Virus record (IMG/VR): IMGVR_UViG_3300029286_003706
Span: 1-64,000 of that record
Reading direction: 5' to 3' (one strand)
DNA: 64,000 nucleotides
Origin: a virus
Shown piece by piece: positions 50,081 through 59,084 of the stretch (position 1 is the stretch's first letter; each line of letters starts with the position of its first letter). The position numbers were made by a program, and so were the translations under genes. Below the pieces are notes generated by a model. That model was given only the letters and a program-made list of their open reading frames with translations. It did no database searches and was not told where the DNA came from.

Positions 50081-50713
50081 CTAATATTGATAATTCTTTG
50101 TGCTTTTACGGCATTTTATTTGTGCAAGATTATTTTTTTCTCGATCCCCTTTTTCTAATCCAAATTTTTTCTTTTTTAAAACCAACCCCTCAATCATGTC
50201 TATTTTTGTTAATTTTTCCCAAATTGAATCGAATTCAGTGAAAAATGATTTTACCAACCAAACGTTTTCAGTTATTTGATAACTATATTCATTTTCACCT
50301 ATGATCTGATCCTTAAAAATATCGTATAAAAGTTTCCATCTATCTTCAAATGTTTTTCCAAGAAAATAATCATCATTAAAAACAAGAATATCGAATATAA
50401 CAAATTTATGGTTGAATGTTTTATTTGTTTCATCTTTCTTTGATTTGTCCATGTATTCACCCACCACAACATTCCAACCATCGTTTTGAAATAATTTACG
50501 TAATTCAGACGGATCTAATTTCCATCTTGTTAACGGTTCGTTATGACGATTCATTGGTAGAAATTTTTCGGAATTGAAAAAAATCGGACCACAATCACCA
50601 TTGAATTTTGGTTGAGCTAAAAATGAACCATCATCATATTCTCTAAGAACTGATTTTGGTATTTTTTTTTCCGGACGTGGTGGATAAATGTAACGATAAG
50701 ATTTATATTCCAT
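50081..50713 (-). CDS. Minimal ATP-dependent ligase-like nucleotidyltransferase
   Basis: 210 residues. Motif I AQPKFNGDCG with nucleophile Lys36, motif III-like FVIFDILVF (about 103-111), motif IV IEGLVLKKKK and motif V AQIKCRKSTKNYQ in the right order. The C-terminal OB domain of DNA ligases is absent, so it is a bare catalytic core as in some phage DNA/RNA ligases. Substrate (DNA nick or RNA) not determinable. Confidence 0.8.
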   Translation of the reverse strand: MEYKSYRYIYPPRPEKKIPKSVLREYDDGSFLAQPKFNGDCGPIFFNSEKFLPMNRHNEPLTRWKLDPSELRKLFQNDGWNVVVGEYMDKSKKDETNKTFNHKFVIFDILVFNDDYFLGKTFEDRWKLLYDIFKDQIIGENEYSYQITENVWLVKSFFTEFDSIWEKLTKIDMIEGLVLKKKKFGLEKGDREKNNLAQIKCRKSTKNYQY

Positions 50714-50716
50714 AGA

Positions 50717-50869
50717 TTATTTTTCTTTCAAATATGATTTTAAAATAACAATTCGTTTCAGTCGATTTTTACAAAAATGATTAGTACCGTGTTTGATAAT
50801 TGATTTTCGACATGATAATTCTAAATATTTTATTTTGGATAAAGCTTCTACTTTAGTTAAATTTTCCAT
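50717..50869 (-). CDS. Small basic hypothetical protein
   Basis: 50 residues: MENLTKVEALSKIKYLELSC..., strongly basic C-terminus. 3 nt upstream of the ligase-like gene and 21 nt downstream of a host-type promoter box, so likely first gene of that operon. Confidence 0.55.
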   Translation of the reverse strand: MENLTKVEALSKIKYLELSCRKSIIKHGTNHFCKNRLKRIVILKSYLKEK

Positions 50870-50890
50870 ATTTCCATTATTTTTCAAATA

Positions 50891-50898
50891 CAAAATTA
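50891..50898 (-). promoter_or_regulatory. Promoter box TAATTTTG for ligase-like operon
   Basis: TAnnTTTG on the minus strand, 21 nt before the ATG at 50869. Confidence 0.55.
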
Positions 50899-50937
50899 CA
50901 ACTTTTTTTAATTAAAAAAAATTTTATATATATCTTT

Positions 50938-51912
50938 ATGATAAAAAAATTCCATTTATTTGAAAAACAACTGCAACTTTTTGATTTACCAAAAACAGAT
51001 AAGGATGTTATACACCAAGTCATAACCAAACATCAAACAAAACCAGTACCAGTAAATATTAAAAGGGGAAATAAATTACAAGATGATTTGGATAAGTGGA
51101 CGAGTGAAGAAATTATAAACAAAAAAATTTATGATTATTTGAAAAATAGTGATTTTGGTGGTGATTATATGGATTTATTATCGAAAAATCTTGAAGTTTT
51201 ATGTGATTACGTGGAAGAAAAACCAGAAATGATTTCTAATAGTTATAAAAATTTACCAGAATGGCCAAAAAATGAACGGGGAAAAGAAAAAACTTTATCA
51301 GAAATAATAAGGTCTGATGATTATTGGTTTTGTCATGTAGATAATTACGTTGAAGATGAAGACGATTTTAAAAATTATTTTTTGGAATCCACAAAAAATA
51401 ATTTATATCAACTTTATGACGTAGAATATTTATATGATTTGAAAGATGCTATTTATGATTCAAAAGACCCATATAGATTGAAAATTTATAGGGCTATAAC
51501 ATTACCAAAGAATGTCGAAGAGTTGGACGATTATAATGGTGTCGGTGTTTATTGGACGTATGACAAAGAAAAAGCGGAGGCTTATTGGTCCAAACATAAT
51601 AGAGAATTTATTTTAGAAGGATGGGTTTATTCTAATGGAATTGATTGGGAAGAAACGGTTTATAAGTCTATTTATATTATGAAAGATGAAAGGGAAATTT
51701 TTTTATATAATGAAACACCAATTGAATTGACTTCGGTTTATATGAAAAGTATATATAATGAATTTAGAGAAATTAATTCAGTAATTGATGAAGAAAAACG
51801 GATTATTAAATTATTTGGTTTGAAAAGCGATCAAATTTCAAATTATTTAATAAACAAACACAAAAATATGTCTACGATTATTTTTGATGAACCAATCTGG
51901 GTGAAAGCATGA
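50938..51912 (+). CDS. Leader-bearing ADP-ribosyltransferase-like protein
   Basis: 324 residues. MIKKFHLFEKQ fits the shared leader (LFE|K). Residues 182-255 read KIYRAITLP...GVGVYWTYDKEKAEAYW...FILEGWVYSNGIDWEE...DEREIFLY: Arg185 in an Y-R-G/A position, a G-V-Y-W-T segment and E251-R-E253, compatible with an R-S-E-type ADP-ribosyltransferase although the S-x-S motif is not clear. Second Alt/Mod-like candidate of the window. Confidence 0.6.
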   Translation: MIKKFHLFEKQLQLFDLPKTDKDVIHQVITKHQTKPVPVNIKRGNKLQDDLDKWTSEEIINKKIYDYLKNSDFGGDYMDLLSKNLEVLCDYVEEKPEMISNSYKNLPEWPKNERGKEKTLSEIIRSDDYWFCHVDNYVEDEDDFKNYFLESTKNNLYQLYDVEYLYDLKDAIYDSKDPYRLKIYRAITLPKNVEELDDYNGVGVYWTYDKEKAEAYWSKHNREFILEGWVYSNGIDWEETVYKSIYIMKDEREIFLYNETPIELTSVYMKSIYNEFREINSVIDEEKRIIKLFGLKSDQISNYLINKHKNMSTIIFDEPIWVKA

Positions 51913-51939
51913 AAAAAGGTGATAAATATCACCTTTTTT
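51912..51939. terminator. Rho-independent terminator
   Basis: GGTGATA-AA-TATCACC (51918-51933) preceded by A6 and followed by T6; overlaps the stop of the rightward gene and also serves the leftward gene ending at 51971. Confidence 0.85.
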
Positions 51940-51970
51940 CAAAAACATAAACAACCAAAAACAACCAAAT

Positions 51971-52588
51971 TTATTTTACATTTTCACCAATTTTGGCGTT
52001 TTTCAGACCAAAAATCGGACGAATATCAGAAATATATTCTGAGATATTTCCTTTTCCGATGGTAATTGCCCGATCAATAGAACCCTTTTTTACTATCATC
52101 ACGGTCTTGGCCTTGATCAAACGATCCTTTTCATCAGTAGGAATATCCTTAATCTTTTCAATGGCCTTAGAAATCAAATCACCATATTTCTGAATGAGTT
52201 CAGTATCGAGTGAAAATTCGGTAATTTCTTCTGTTACTTCACCATTGTATTTTTCGGTGAGTTCGGTGAATGTATCCTCAGTTGGTTTGATATACTTATC
52301 CGATGGAATCAACATTACCGATGATCCACTTTCAGAAGTAAGAATGAAAGAATCCGGGTTTACTCCGGTTTTCTTGTATTGTGAGTTGAAAACATCAATA
52401 CAGGATGGTTTAAAGTCAGCTTCCACCATTTCTAACTTTGCCTTGATGTTGTCCATCTCAGCTTTCAATTGTGCATACTTAATTAAATTCTGATCGAAAT
52501 CAGTTCCGTCAACCTTGACGATAACTTTTTCGGATTTCTTGGTTGAAGAACCTGTAGCTTTTGCTTTTGATTTGTCGAATAAGTTCAT
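51971..52588 (-). CDS. Hypothetical protein, distinctive composition
   Basis: 205 residues. Lower A+T and more Ala/Gly/Asp than neighbours, which may mean strong expression. N-terminal low-complexity tag (MNLFDKSKAKATGSSTKKSEK) then an alpha/beta body with VMLIPSDKYIKPTEDTFTEL and RAITIGKGNISEYI. Own host-type promoter. No family recognised; possibly an abundant early protein. Confidence 0.65.
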   Translation of the reverse strand: MNLFDKSKAKATGSSTKKSEKVIVKVDGTDFDQNLIKYAQLKAEMDNIKAKLEMVEADFKPSCIDVFNSQYKKTGVNPDSFILTSESGSSVMLIPSDKYIKPTEDTFTELTEKYNGEVTEEITEFSLDTELIQKYGDLISKAIEKIKDIPTDEKDRLIKAKTVMIVKKGSIDRAITIGKGNISEYISDIRPIFGLKNAKIGENVK

Positions 52589-52624
52589 AATTTTTTGTTT
52601 TAGGGTTTATTTAATTTGACTGTA

Positions 52625-52632
52625 CAAAGGTA
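52625..52632 (-). promoter_or_regulatory. Promoter box TACCTTTG
   Basis: TAnnTTTG on the minus strand in the context CGTACCTTTGTA, 36 nt from the ATG at 52588. Confidence 0.55.
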
Positions 52633-52660
52633 CGAACATTTACAATATAAAAAAAATTTT

Positions 52661-53095
52661 TCACAAAATTTTTGATATTTTTTTTACTTTAGTTAATTCG
52701 TCATATAAAACACCATAGTAATTTTTGGTTGGTCTATCATTATCAAATTTTAAAAAATTCAATTTAATTCCCTTAGATTTTAATAAATTACAAAATTCAT
52801 AATCACAACATTCTGGATAAAAAGTTAAACCAAATGTAAATGTAAACATATCAGATGACATTTCTATTTCTTCCCTACATTTAAAAGATTTCAAATCATC
52901 AATATATTCGTTTTTTGGATTAGTATATATTGTAAAATGAAACATTTCATCTTTTAAATAAAGATGATAAAATATTATATAATTGTGTGGAATATTAGTC
53001 TTACCGAAAAGTAAAGTTTTATTAGATTTGTTTTCTAAATCTTCGATTTTTATTTTTGATTTTCTTGTTAGAATTTCTAATTGTTTCTTATTCAT
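52661..53095 (-). CDS. Hypothetical protein downstream of PRPP synthetase
   Basis: 144 residues; contains FTFGLTFYPECCDYEFCNLLKSKG. 6 nt after the prs stop, so same transcript. No family recognised. Confidence 0.6.
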   Translation of the reverse strand: MNKKQLEILTRKSKIKIEDLENKSNKTLLFGKTNIPHNYIIFYHLYLKDEMFHFTIYTNPKNEYIDDLKSFKCREEIEMSSDMFTFTFGLTFYPECCDYEFCNLLKSKGIKLNFLKFDNDRPTKNYYGVLYDELTKVKKISKIL

Positions 53096-53101
53096 AGTTG
53101 G

Positions 53102-54043
53102 TTATTTTAAAAATAATGAACTTAATGATTTATTTGTATCTATTTTTTTAATAGCTTTTGCCAACATATCGGAACAACTTAAAACAATAATTTTCGATGA
53201 TTGTTGTTTTAATGGAATGGTATCAAGAACAAATATTTCTGTTATTTTTGATTTTTCTAAATTTTCATAAGCATTTCCAGATAAAACTGGATGTGTTACC
53301 AAGCATCTTACACTTTTTGCACCTTTATCCATCATAAGATCAGCAGCTTTACATAAAGTTCCACCAGTATCTATCATATCATCTATAATAAAAACATCCT
53401 TACCAGTTACATCCCCAATAAGAATCATTTTATCAATTTCATTTTTCTTTTTACGTGTTTTGGAACAAATAACATAATCAACATTAAATTTATCAGCATA
53501 TCTAGACATACGTTTCACACCCCCGTTATCAGGGGCTGCAAATTGTAGATTTTGAATTATACCATCAGTTAACATTTTCTGAATGTGTGGCCAGAAAACA
53601 TATGTACCAAATAACTGATCAAAAGGAATATTAAAAAAAGCCCCAATCTGATCAGCGTGTAAATCAATTGAAACAACGCGAGTTGCCCCAGAAATTGTTA
53701 AAAAATCAGACATTAATTTGGATGCAATACCAACCCTTGGTTTATCTTTTCGGTCCTGTCTAGAATAAGAAAAAAATGGAATTACGGCGATGATTTGATT
53801 GGCACTCGCTCTTTTAGCGGCATCTATCATCATAAATAATTCTCCCCAATTGTCGAATGGTGGATTGGTTGATTGTATTAAATAAACATCTCTACCTCTT
53901 AAATTTTCTTCGAATGTTGGTTGAAATTCACCATCAGAAAATATCACTTTTTTAATCTTCCCCAAGGGAACACCCAGATTAAAGGCAACTTTTTCTGATA
54001 ATTCTTTACTAGCCGAACCGGAAAATATTTTTATTTTTCTCAT
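53102..54043 (-). CDS. prs: Ribose-phosphate pyrophosphokinase (PRPP synthetase)
   Basis: 313 residues, full family length. Converts ribose 5-phosphate and ATP to PRPP. Seen: FSDGEFQPTFEENLRGRDVYLIQS, PFFSYSRQDRKDKPR, SIDLHADQIGAFF, and the PRPP loop FIIDDMIDTGGT. Supplies PRPP for nucleotide or NAD synthesis; some large phages pair it with nicotinamide phosphoribosyltransferase, but none is in this window. Host-type promoter in front, so early expression. Confidence 0.95.
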   Translation of the reverse strand: MRKIKIFSGSASKELSEKVAFNLGVPLGKIKKVIFSDGEFQPTFEENLRGRDVYLIQSTNPPFDNWGELFMMIDAAKRASANQIIAVIPFFSYSRQDRKDKPRVGIASKLMSDFLTISGATRVVSIDLHADQIGAFFNIPFDQLFGTYVFWPHIQKMLTDGIIQNLQFAAPDNGGVKRMSRYADKFNVDYVICSKTRKKKNEIDKMILIGDVTGKDVFIIDDMIDTGGTLCKAADLMMDKGAKSVRCLVTHPVLSGNAYENLEKSKITEIFVLDTIPLKQQSSKIIVLSCSDMLAKAIKKIDTNKSLSSLFLK

Positions 54044-54060
54044 ATTTTATGGACTTTTTA

Positions 54061-54068
54061 CAAAGATA
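54061..54068 (-). promoter_or_regulatory. Promoter box TATCTTTG for prs
   Basis: TAnnTTTG on the minus strand, 17 nt before the start at 54043. Confidence 0.6.
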
Positions 54069-54111
54069 TAAAAAATTATTAATAAATAAAAATAAAATGG
54101 ACTTTTATTTA

Positions 54112-54121
54112 TTAATATATA
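54112..54121 (+). promoter_or_regulatory. Proposed late promoter for RHH/endonuclease cassette
   Basis: TTAATATATA, 22 nt before the ATG at 54144. Confidence 0.45.
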
Positions 54122-54143
54122 ATAAGAAACAATAAATAGTAAT

Positions 54144-54296
54144 ATGAAAAAAGTTTTTAGTTTTTCAATAGATGAAAACATTATAAAAAATCTTGATAAA
54201 TTCTGTAAAGATGGTTTGATAACAAAATCAAAATTGATTAATAAAATTATACAAGATTTTATTGAAAAAGAAAATAAGAAAAATGATAGTAAGTGA
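54144..54296 (+). CDS. Ribbon-helix-helix DNA-binding protein
   Basis: 50 residues: KKVFSFSIDENIIKNLDKFC...ITKSKLINKIIQDFIEKE, one beta strand plus two helices as in Arc/CopG-type repressors. Overlaps the downstream endonuclease gene by 14 nt. Probably an autoregulator of the endonuclease cassette. Confidence 0.75.
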   Translation: MKKVFSFSIDENIIKNLDKFCKDGLITKSKLINKIIQDFIEKENKKNDSK

Positions 54297-55425
54297 TATT
54301 ATTCAAATTACAGTAAGCACCAAAGATATTTCTAGATTAAAAGAATATTATGGATTACTTAAAGTTGGAGATATTCAAGATATAAAAATTGATTATTTAT
54401 CAAAAAATAGTTCCAGAAAAATTCTTGTAAAATGTGATATTTGTGAAAAAGAAAAAAAATTATCCTATGGTAAGTATAATAAAAATATAAAAAAATATAA
54501 TATTTATAGTTGTTCTAATAAATGTTCAATAATAAAAAGAGAAAAAAGTAATTTATTGAAATTTGGATGTAAATATTATTCTCAAACGAATGAATATAAA
54601 GATAGATATAAAAAAACATGTTTAGAAAAATATGGTGTTGAAAACTATTTTCAATCTGAGATAGTAAAAAGTGAAATTAAAGAAGTTAATTTGAAAAAAT
54701 ATGGTGTAGAACATCCCACACAGTCAAAATCAATAAGAGATAAAATCAAAATAACGAACGAATCGAAGTCTGATGAAATTAAAAATGAAATGAAAGAAAA
54801 AACAAAACAATCCAATTTAGAAAAATATGGTGTTGAATATTCTTTTCAATCTGATATAGTAAAGAATAAAATTAAAGAAACCAATTTAAAAAAATATGGT
54901 GTTGAATATAGTTCTCAAAATAAAGACAATAGATCAAAATACAAAATTACTTGTTTGAAAAAATATGGAGTTGATAACGTATCCAAATCCGATGAAATTA
55001 AAAAATTAAAACAAGATGTTTGTTTAGAAAAATATGGTGTAAATCACACTTCACAAGTTCCTGAATTTTATATTAGTCAACAAAAATCCGGTTATAGATT
55101 ATTTTTTCACGACAATACAAAACTTAATTATAGGGGAACTTATGAAAAACATTTTTTAGATTATTGTTTTGATAATAATATATTAATTGAACGGGGAAAA
55201 AGAATAAAATATTTATTCGACAATAAGGAACATTATTATTTTTCTGATTTTTATTATGAACCAAAAAATTTGATTATAGAAATCAAAAGTGATTGGACAT
55301 ATAATAAATATAAAATTATCAATGATATAAAAAGAGAAAGTACAGAAAAATTAGGATATAATTATATGTTCATTTTTAATAAAGATTATAAAGAATTTGA
55401 AGAAGTAATTAAATTAAATATATAA
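54283..55425 (+). CDS. Homing endonuclease: zinc-finger N-terminus, K-Y-G-V repeats, PD-(D/E)XK-like end
   Basis: 380 residues from the ATG at 54283 (a TTG at 54262 would overlap more of the RHH gene). N-terminal domain with VKCDICEKEK...YSCSNKCS; seven or eight repeats of about 25 residues with L-E/K-K-Y-G-V-E; C-terminal nuclease HYYFSDFYYEPKNLIIEIKSDW like that of 1994-2785 (YHPDFYIEKLNLIIEIKSDYW). Coupled to an RHH gene. Confidence 0.75.
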   Translation: MIVSDIIQITVSTKDISRLKEYYGLLKVGDIQDIKIDYLSKNSSRKILVKCDICEKEKKLSYGKYNKNIKKYNIYSCSNKCSIIKREKSNLLKFGCKYYSQTNEYKDRYKKTCLEKYGVENYFQSEIVKSEIKEVNLKKYGVEHPTQSKSIRDKIKITNESKSDEIKNEMKEKTKQSNLEKYGVEYSFQSDIVKNKIKETNLKKYGVEYSSQNKDNRSKYKITCLKKYGVDNVSKSDEIKKLKQDVCLEKYGVNHTSQVPEFYISQQKSGYRLFFHDNTKLNYRGTYEKHFLDYCFDNNILIERGKRIKYLFDNKEHYYFSDFYYEPKNLIIEIKSDWTYNKYKIINDIKRESTEKLGYNYMFIFNKDYKEFEEVIKLNI

Positions 55426-55444
55426 GAATAAATAAAAATATTAA

Positions 55445-56647
55445 ATGACACAAGAAGAAATATCTGATTTGTTATCATCGATGAATGGTTTTAGCACCAG
55501 TTCAGAAAATTTAACAAAATCAATAGTAGATGTGAAAACTAAATCATCTCTCATTCCACCTGTTATTACCCCGGAGGATTTTGAACCGAAGGGTAAATTC
55601 CCATTTATGACAGAAAATCAAATATTAAAAAGAATTATGACTATCGATGCAGGTACAATGCCCGGTATAGATGGTATAAATACACCAAAAGTAACAGAAG
55701 AACAAGCTCATTTGATAATATATGGTAAACCACCAATTTATGATTCTAACGGGAAAATGATAGATAATGAAATAACAAATCCGGAATGTGTTGACCCAAA
55801 TAGAAAAATACCCGATAATTTCAATCTCAAGAATAAAATAAAAGATATGAAAAAAGAAATTAAGGATTCTATAATGCAGGTTCAATTTAAAGCCAGTGAA
55901 TTAAGTGAAGCATTCGTTATGTTAATTGTTAAATTAGGATTGGGAATGGGTGTTATGATAGATTGTTTAACGACAATACCAAAACCAATTATAACTGTTG
56001 CATTGGCTGCCTTACAAGGGATGTTATTGGATATTAGTAATTTTGTATCAAAAACAATGGAAATTACACCATTTTTATTACCATTGTTGTCATTGGCATA
56101 TTTTTTACCTAGTATCTCTATGATTAAAACCATTTTTGTTTTAATAACAGTTCCGGTTGACTTATTAAATGGAATTTTACAAGGGGTTTCAAAAATATTA
56201 ATTTTAAAAGAAATAATTATGAGTTTAATCGGGGCTTTAATATCGGTGGCCACAACTACAATGGTGAATTTAAATCAAACAAATGAAGAAATAAAAACAT
56301 CATATCCAACATTTGTCGATAACGGAACAGATAACAATCTTATTTATTTGGAAAAAGAATTAGTTCAAGAACAAATTAAAACACCAGTAGATGATCAAAA
56401 AGTAGAAAAGTTAAATAAATGGATAAATGATATAAAAATAAATCAAACCCAAATAAAAGAACTTACAAATATTGATAATTTAAAAACAGTCAAAAGGGAT
56501 CAATTAAATAATAATTTAACATCTATCAGTACAATAAATGATAAATTATATAAAAAGATGGAAGATGATTACAATAAAAAGCAACAAGAAATAGAACAAT
56601 TTCTTGTTCTAAAACTTCAAAAAAATACTTATGAAATTTGGGATTAA
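55445..56647 (+). CDS. Hydrophobic probable virion protein
   Basis: 400 residues. A soluble N-terminus (1-140, with TMPGIDGINTPKVTEEQAHLII), then about 110 hydrophobic residues (155-265, e.g. FVMLIVKLGLGMGVMIDCL and MSLIGALISVATTTMV) and a C-terminal coiled coil (300-390). The architecture suggests a tail-tip, membrane-contacting or pore protein of the virion. TTAAATATATAAG just upstream resembles the late promoter. No family recognised. Confidence 0.6.
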   Translation: MTQEEISDLLSSMNGFSTSSENLTKSIVDVKTKSSLIPPVITPEDFEPKGKFPFMTENQILKRIMTIDAGTMPGIDGINTPKVTEEQAHLIIYGKPPIYDSNGKMIDNEITNPECVDPNRKIPDNFNLKNKIKDMKKEIKDSIMQVQFKASELSEAFVMLIVKLGLGMGVMIDCLTTIPKPIITVALAALQGMLLDISNFVSKTMEITPFLLPLLSLAYFLPSISMIKTIFVLITVPVDLLNGILQGVSKILILKEIIMSLIGALISVATTTMVNLNQTNEEIKTSYPTFVDNGTDNNLIYLEKELVQEQIKTPVDDQKVEKLNKWINDIKINQTQIKELTNIDNLKTVKRDQLNNNLTSISTINDKLYKKMEDDYNKKQQEIEQFLVLKLQKNTYEIWD

Positions 56648-56655
56648 ATCATATT

Positions 56656-57579
56656 TTAGAATAAGATACTAGAATTATTATTCCACCTTGTATATAATTT
56701 GCAATCTGGTCTGAGAATAAGATATTTAATATCTTCTTTTACATCTTCGATATTTTTTGTTTCCCCCATACAATTATCATCAACAACAGTTGATAACCCA
56801 TCAACGGAAAATCTTACAGCACCAAATGATAATCTTTCAAGGGGATTACCGTTCTTTAAAATATAATCGTTTATTTGTTTCATATATTCATCAGAACACC
56901 TATTTTCAAGAATCCAATTGTTGATTTCTTTTTCTTCATCTGTTTTTGGATTGTTGACATAATATAGAACCCTGAATGTTATTTGATTTGCACTCAATTC
57001 TTTAGCTTTCTGAAAAATTTGTTTCGGTGTGATGTCCAATCTTTCATAAAGATTTGTCATATTAATAGACAATCTTAATGTAAAATTATATTTCTTGATG
57101 GCCTTACATGTTTCAGTAATATCAACGAAAGCCTTTTTGTTTTTATATAAAGAATTGTTTTCTGAATCAAAAATATCAAAAAGACTAAGTGATATGATTT
57201 TAATTCTCACATAATTTCTCAACCAACGTAAGTTTTCTTCACCCCCGTTATCAGCCTTATTGAGTAAAAAACAACCACTTGTTTGAAGTTCACATTTAAC
57301 AAATGGACTTGGGAGTGATTTGTTGATTTCAACAACAGTTCCCATAAATTCCTTATTTATTAAACATTCACCATTTTCTCCAGTGAAAATAAGGTCATTA
57401 CAATCGTTATCCCGAGCGTATCTTAAAGCATCCTGATAATCTCTTCGGTATAAATCTTCAAATTGTAAATTTTTTCCCAATTCATTTTTATATGGACTAT
57501 CGTGAAGTTTAGATACACAACACGCACAATTGTTTGGACATCCACCGGGAACTAAAATTGATAAACTTTGTGGTTTCAT
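56656..57579 (-). CDS. Radical SAM protein
   Basis: 307 residues. GGCPNNCACCVSK places Cys14, Cys18 and Cys21 as the C-x3-C-x2-C iron-sulfur cluster motif; FTGENGECLI (G-G-E-like) and IKIISLSLFD, LRLSINMTNLY strands fit the TIM-barrel. Substrate unknown; phage radical SAM proteins are linked to base or protein modification. Follows the 57583-58497 gene by 3 nt. Confidence 0.85.
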   Translation of the reverse strand: MKPQSLSILVPGGCPNNCACCVSKLHDSPYKNELGKNLQFEDLYRRDYQDALRYARDNDCNDLIFTGENGECLINKEFMGTVVEINKSLPSPFVKCELQTSGCFLLNKADNGGEENLRWLRNYVRIKIISLSLFDIFDSENNSLYKNKKAFVDITETCKAIKKYNFTLRLSINMTNLYERLDITPKQIFQKAKELSANQITFRVLYYVNNPKTDEEKEINNWILENRCSDEYMKQINDYILKNGNPLERLSFGAVRFSVDGLSTVVDDNCMGETKNIEDVKEDIKYLILRPDCKLYTRWNNNSSILF

Positions 57580-57582
57580 AAA

Positions 57583-58497
57583 TTAATTCTTGTTTTTATT
57601 ATCATAAAAAGTAACCGCTTTGTATATTCGTTCTGTATCTTTCTTACTACAAGGATATGTGTGATCCCAAATATAAAACCCATTGACAATTTTTAACCAG
57701 TTGAACGGATATGGTTTAGATAAAATGTAAACAACCGATTCACTCACATTGTAGAGTTGACAAAGTTTAGAAAAATCGATTGAAATTCCGTTGGCAATTC
57801 CATTTTTCATATATCTCTTATTCAATTGAAGTTTTCCGGTCAAATCAATGATAAAATTACGATAATTTTGTATTTCTTCACTTTCTGTTAGAGCAACCCA
57901 TTGATTAGGATTAATTTCCTTTGATTTTACCCTTTTAATTTTTTGTGATTGATTCCTTAATTTTCTACTCAAATAAATACAATCTTGCAAAATCAATTCA
58001 TTGTCGTAGTTCCATTTAAATATTTCACAACCACCATAATATCTTCCAACTTTTATTGTTGTAATGAAATTGTTAGATTCTAATATAGATGTAGTCAGTT
58101 TAACACGACTATTTTTCAATATATCGTGAATGAAGTGTGATTTTACCCCATCGTTTAAAGAAATTTCACGAACTTTAATAAGGGCTTTTAAAAACCTTTT
58201 CGCTTCATTTTTTTCTCTTTGTGTACCTTTCAGTATGACATAATCATGAAGAAAAAAATCATGTAATTTTTTAGCGTGTTTTATAGTCGGTTTATCAACC
58301 AACCATCTCCAAGATTCACCATCCCATTTAACAAAATCAAGACCCCGATATAAACAAGTACCCATGACCGGGGATGCATTGTGTTCCAAAAAGATTTCCT
58401 TCAATCTTTTTTGAGGTAATATTTTACCATCTGACTGTTCAAAATAAATTTGATTTAAAACATCAAAATATTTTAAATCCTTTTCTTCGTTTTTCAT
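57583..58497 (-). CDS. Hypothetical protein, possibly DNA-binding
   Basis: 304 residues, less AT-biased. Contains SHFIHDILKNSRVKLTTSIL and FSKLCQLYNVSESVVYILS, which look HTH-like, so a winged-helix or replication-accessory role is possible. Translationally close to the radical SAM gene. No family recognised with confidence. Confidence 0.6.
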   Translation of the reverse strand: MKNEEKDLKYFDVLNQIYFEQSDGKILPQKRLKEIFLEHNASPVMGTCLYRGLDFVKWDGESWRWLVDKPTIKHAKKLHDFFLHDYVILKGTQREKNEAKRFLKALIKVREISLNDGVKSHFIHDILKNSRVKLTTSILESNNFITTIKVGRYYGGCEIFKWNYDNELILQDCIYLSRKLRNQSQKIKRVKSKEINPNQWVALTESEEIQNYRNFIIDLTGKLQLNKRYMKNGIANGISIDFSKLCQLYNVSESVVYILSKPYPFNWLKIVNGFYIWDHTYPCSKKDTERIYKAVTFYDNKNKN

Positions 58498-58517
58498 ATC
58501 ATTTTTTAAATCGAATA

Positions 58518-58525
58518 CAAAATTA
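58518..58525 (-). promoter_or_regulatory. Promoter box TAATTTTG
   Basis: TAnnTTTG on the minus strand, 20 nt before the start at 58497. Confidence 0.55.
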
Positions 58526-58551
58526 CGAATTATTAATGAATTAAAAAAATT

Positions 58552-58860
58552 TTAAGATAAATCGGAATAACAATTAGGACATGTTTTATCTATTAATTCA
58601 TCTTTGTTGAAATGTTCATCACATTCATCACAATAATAATAATGTGTCCAAACATAAACAGCATTCACAACCATTCTTGCATTTTCTCTATCATAAAGAC
58701 ATCCACTTGTCCAACATTTATTATTTCTTACATCAGGATCATCCTCAAATTCTTTTTTCATTGGATAAATTGAACATGTTAAACATGGACATATTTCATA
58801 ATCCCATATCATTTCTTTACCATTGAAAGATATTTTATTTTGTTTTATTTTATTTTCCAT
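58552..58860 (-). CDS. Zinc-ribbon protein with two Cys clusters
   Basis: 102 residues. Cluster one: CPCLTC...C..SGC; cluster two: YYCDECDEHFNKDELIDKTCPNC, a clear rubredoxin-like C-x2-C...C-x2-C ribbon. Start overlaps the previous gene by 16 nt. No further assignment. Confidence 0.7.
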   Translation of the reverse strand: MENKIKQNKISFNGKEMIWDYEICPCLTCSIYPMKKEFEDDPDVRNNKCWTSGCLYDRENARMVVNAVYVWTHYYYCDECDEHFNKDELIDKTCPNCYSDLS

Positions 58861-59084
58861 TTTAGACTTTCTTTATGAATGAATGATTTTTCAAAACATT
58901 TCGGACATTCAAAAACAGTAGCCATTCCACCTATATTATGTCCTATTCTTACAACATCATATATGGTTTCACAATGTATGTTTTCAGTTTCCATATCGTG
59001 ATAACAATAAGGACATTGTAAAGGCATATCTTGTTCCCGTAAATCCGACAATTCAAAAAATTCTATAAATTCAATTGTTTTCAT
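58845..59084 (-). CDS. Small zinc-ribbon protein
   Basis: 79 residues with LQCPYCYHDM and VFECPKCFEKS, a four-Cys zinc ribbon separated by about 37 residues. Overlaps both neighbours. Confidence 0.7.
   Translation of the reverse strand: MKTIEFIEFFELSDLREQDMPLQCPYCYHDMETENIHCETIYDVVRIGHNIGGMATVFECPKCFEKSFIHKESLKWKIK

Noticed and set aside
53102-54043. Complete NAD salvage pathway
   Set aside because: Only PRPP synthetase is visible; no nicotinamide phosphoribosyltransferase in the window.
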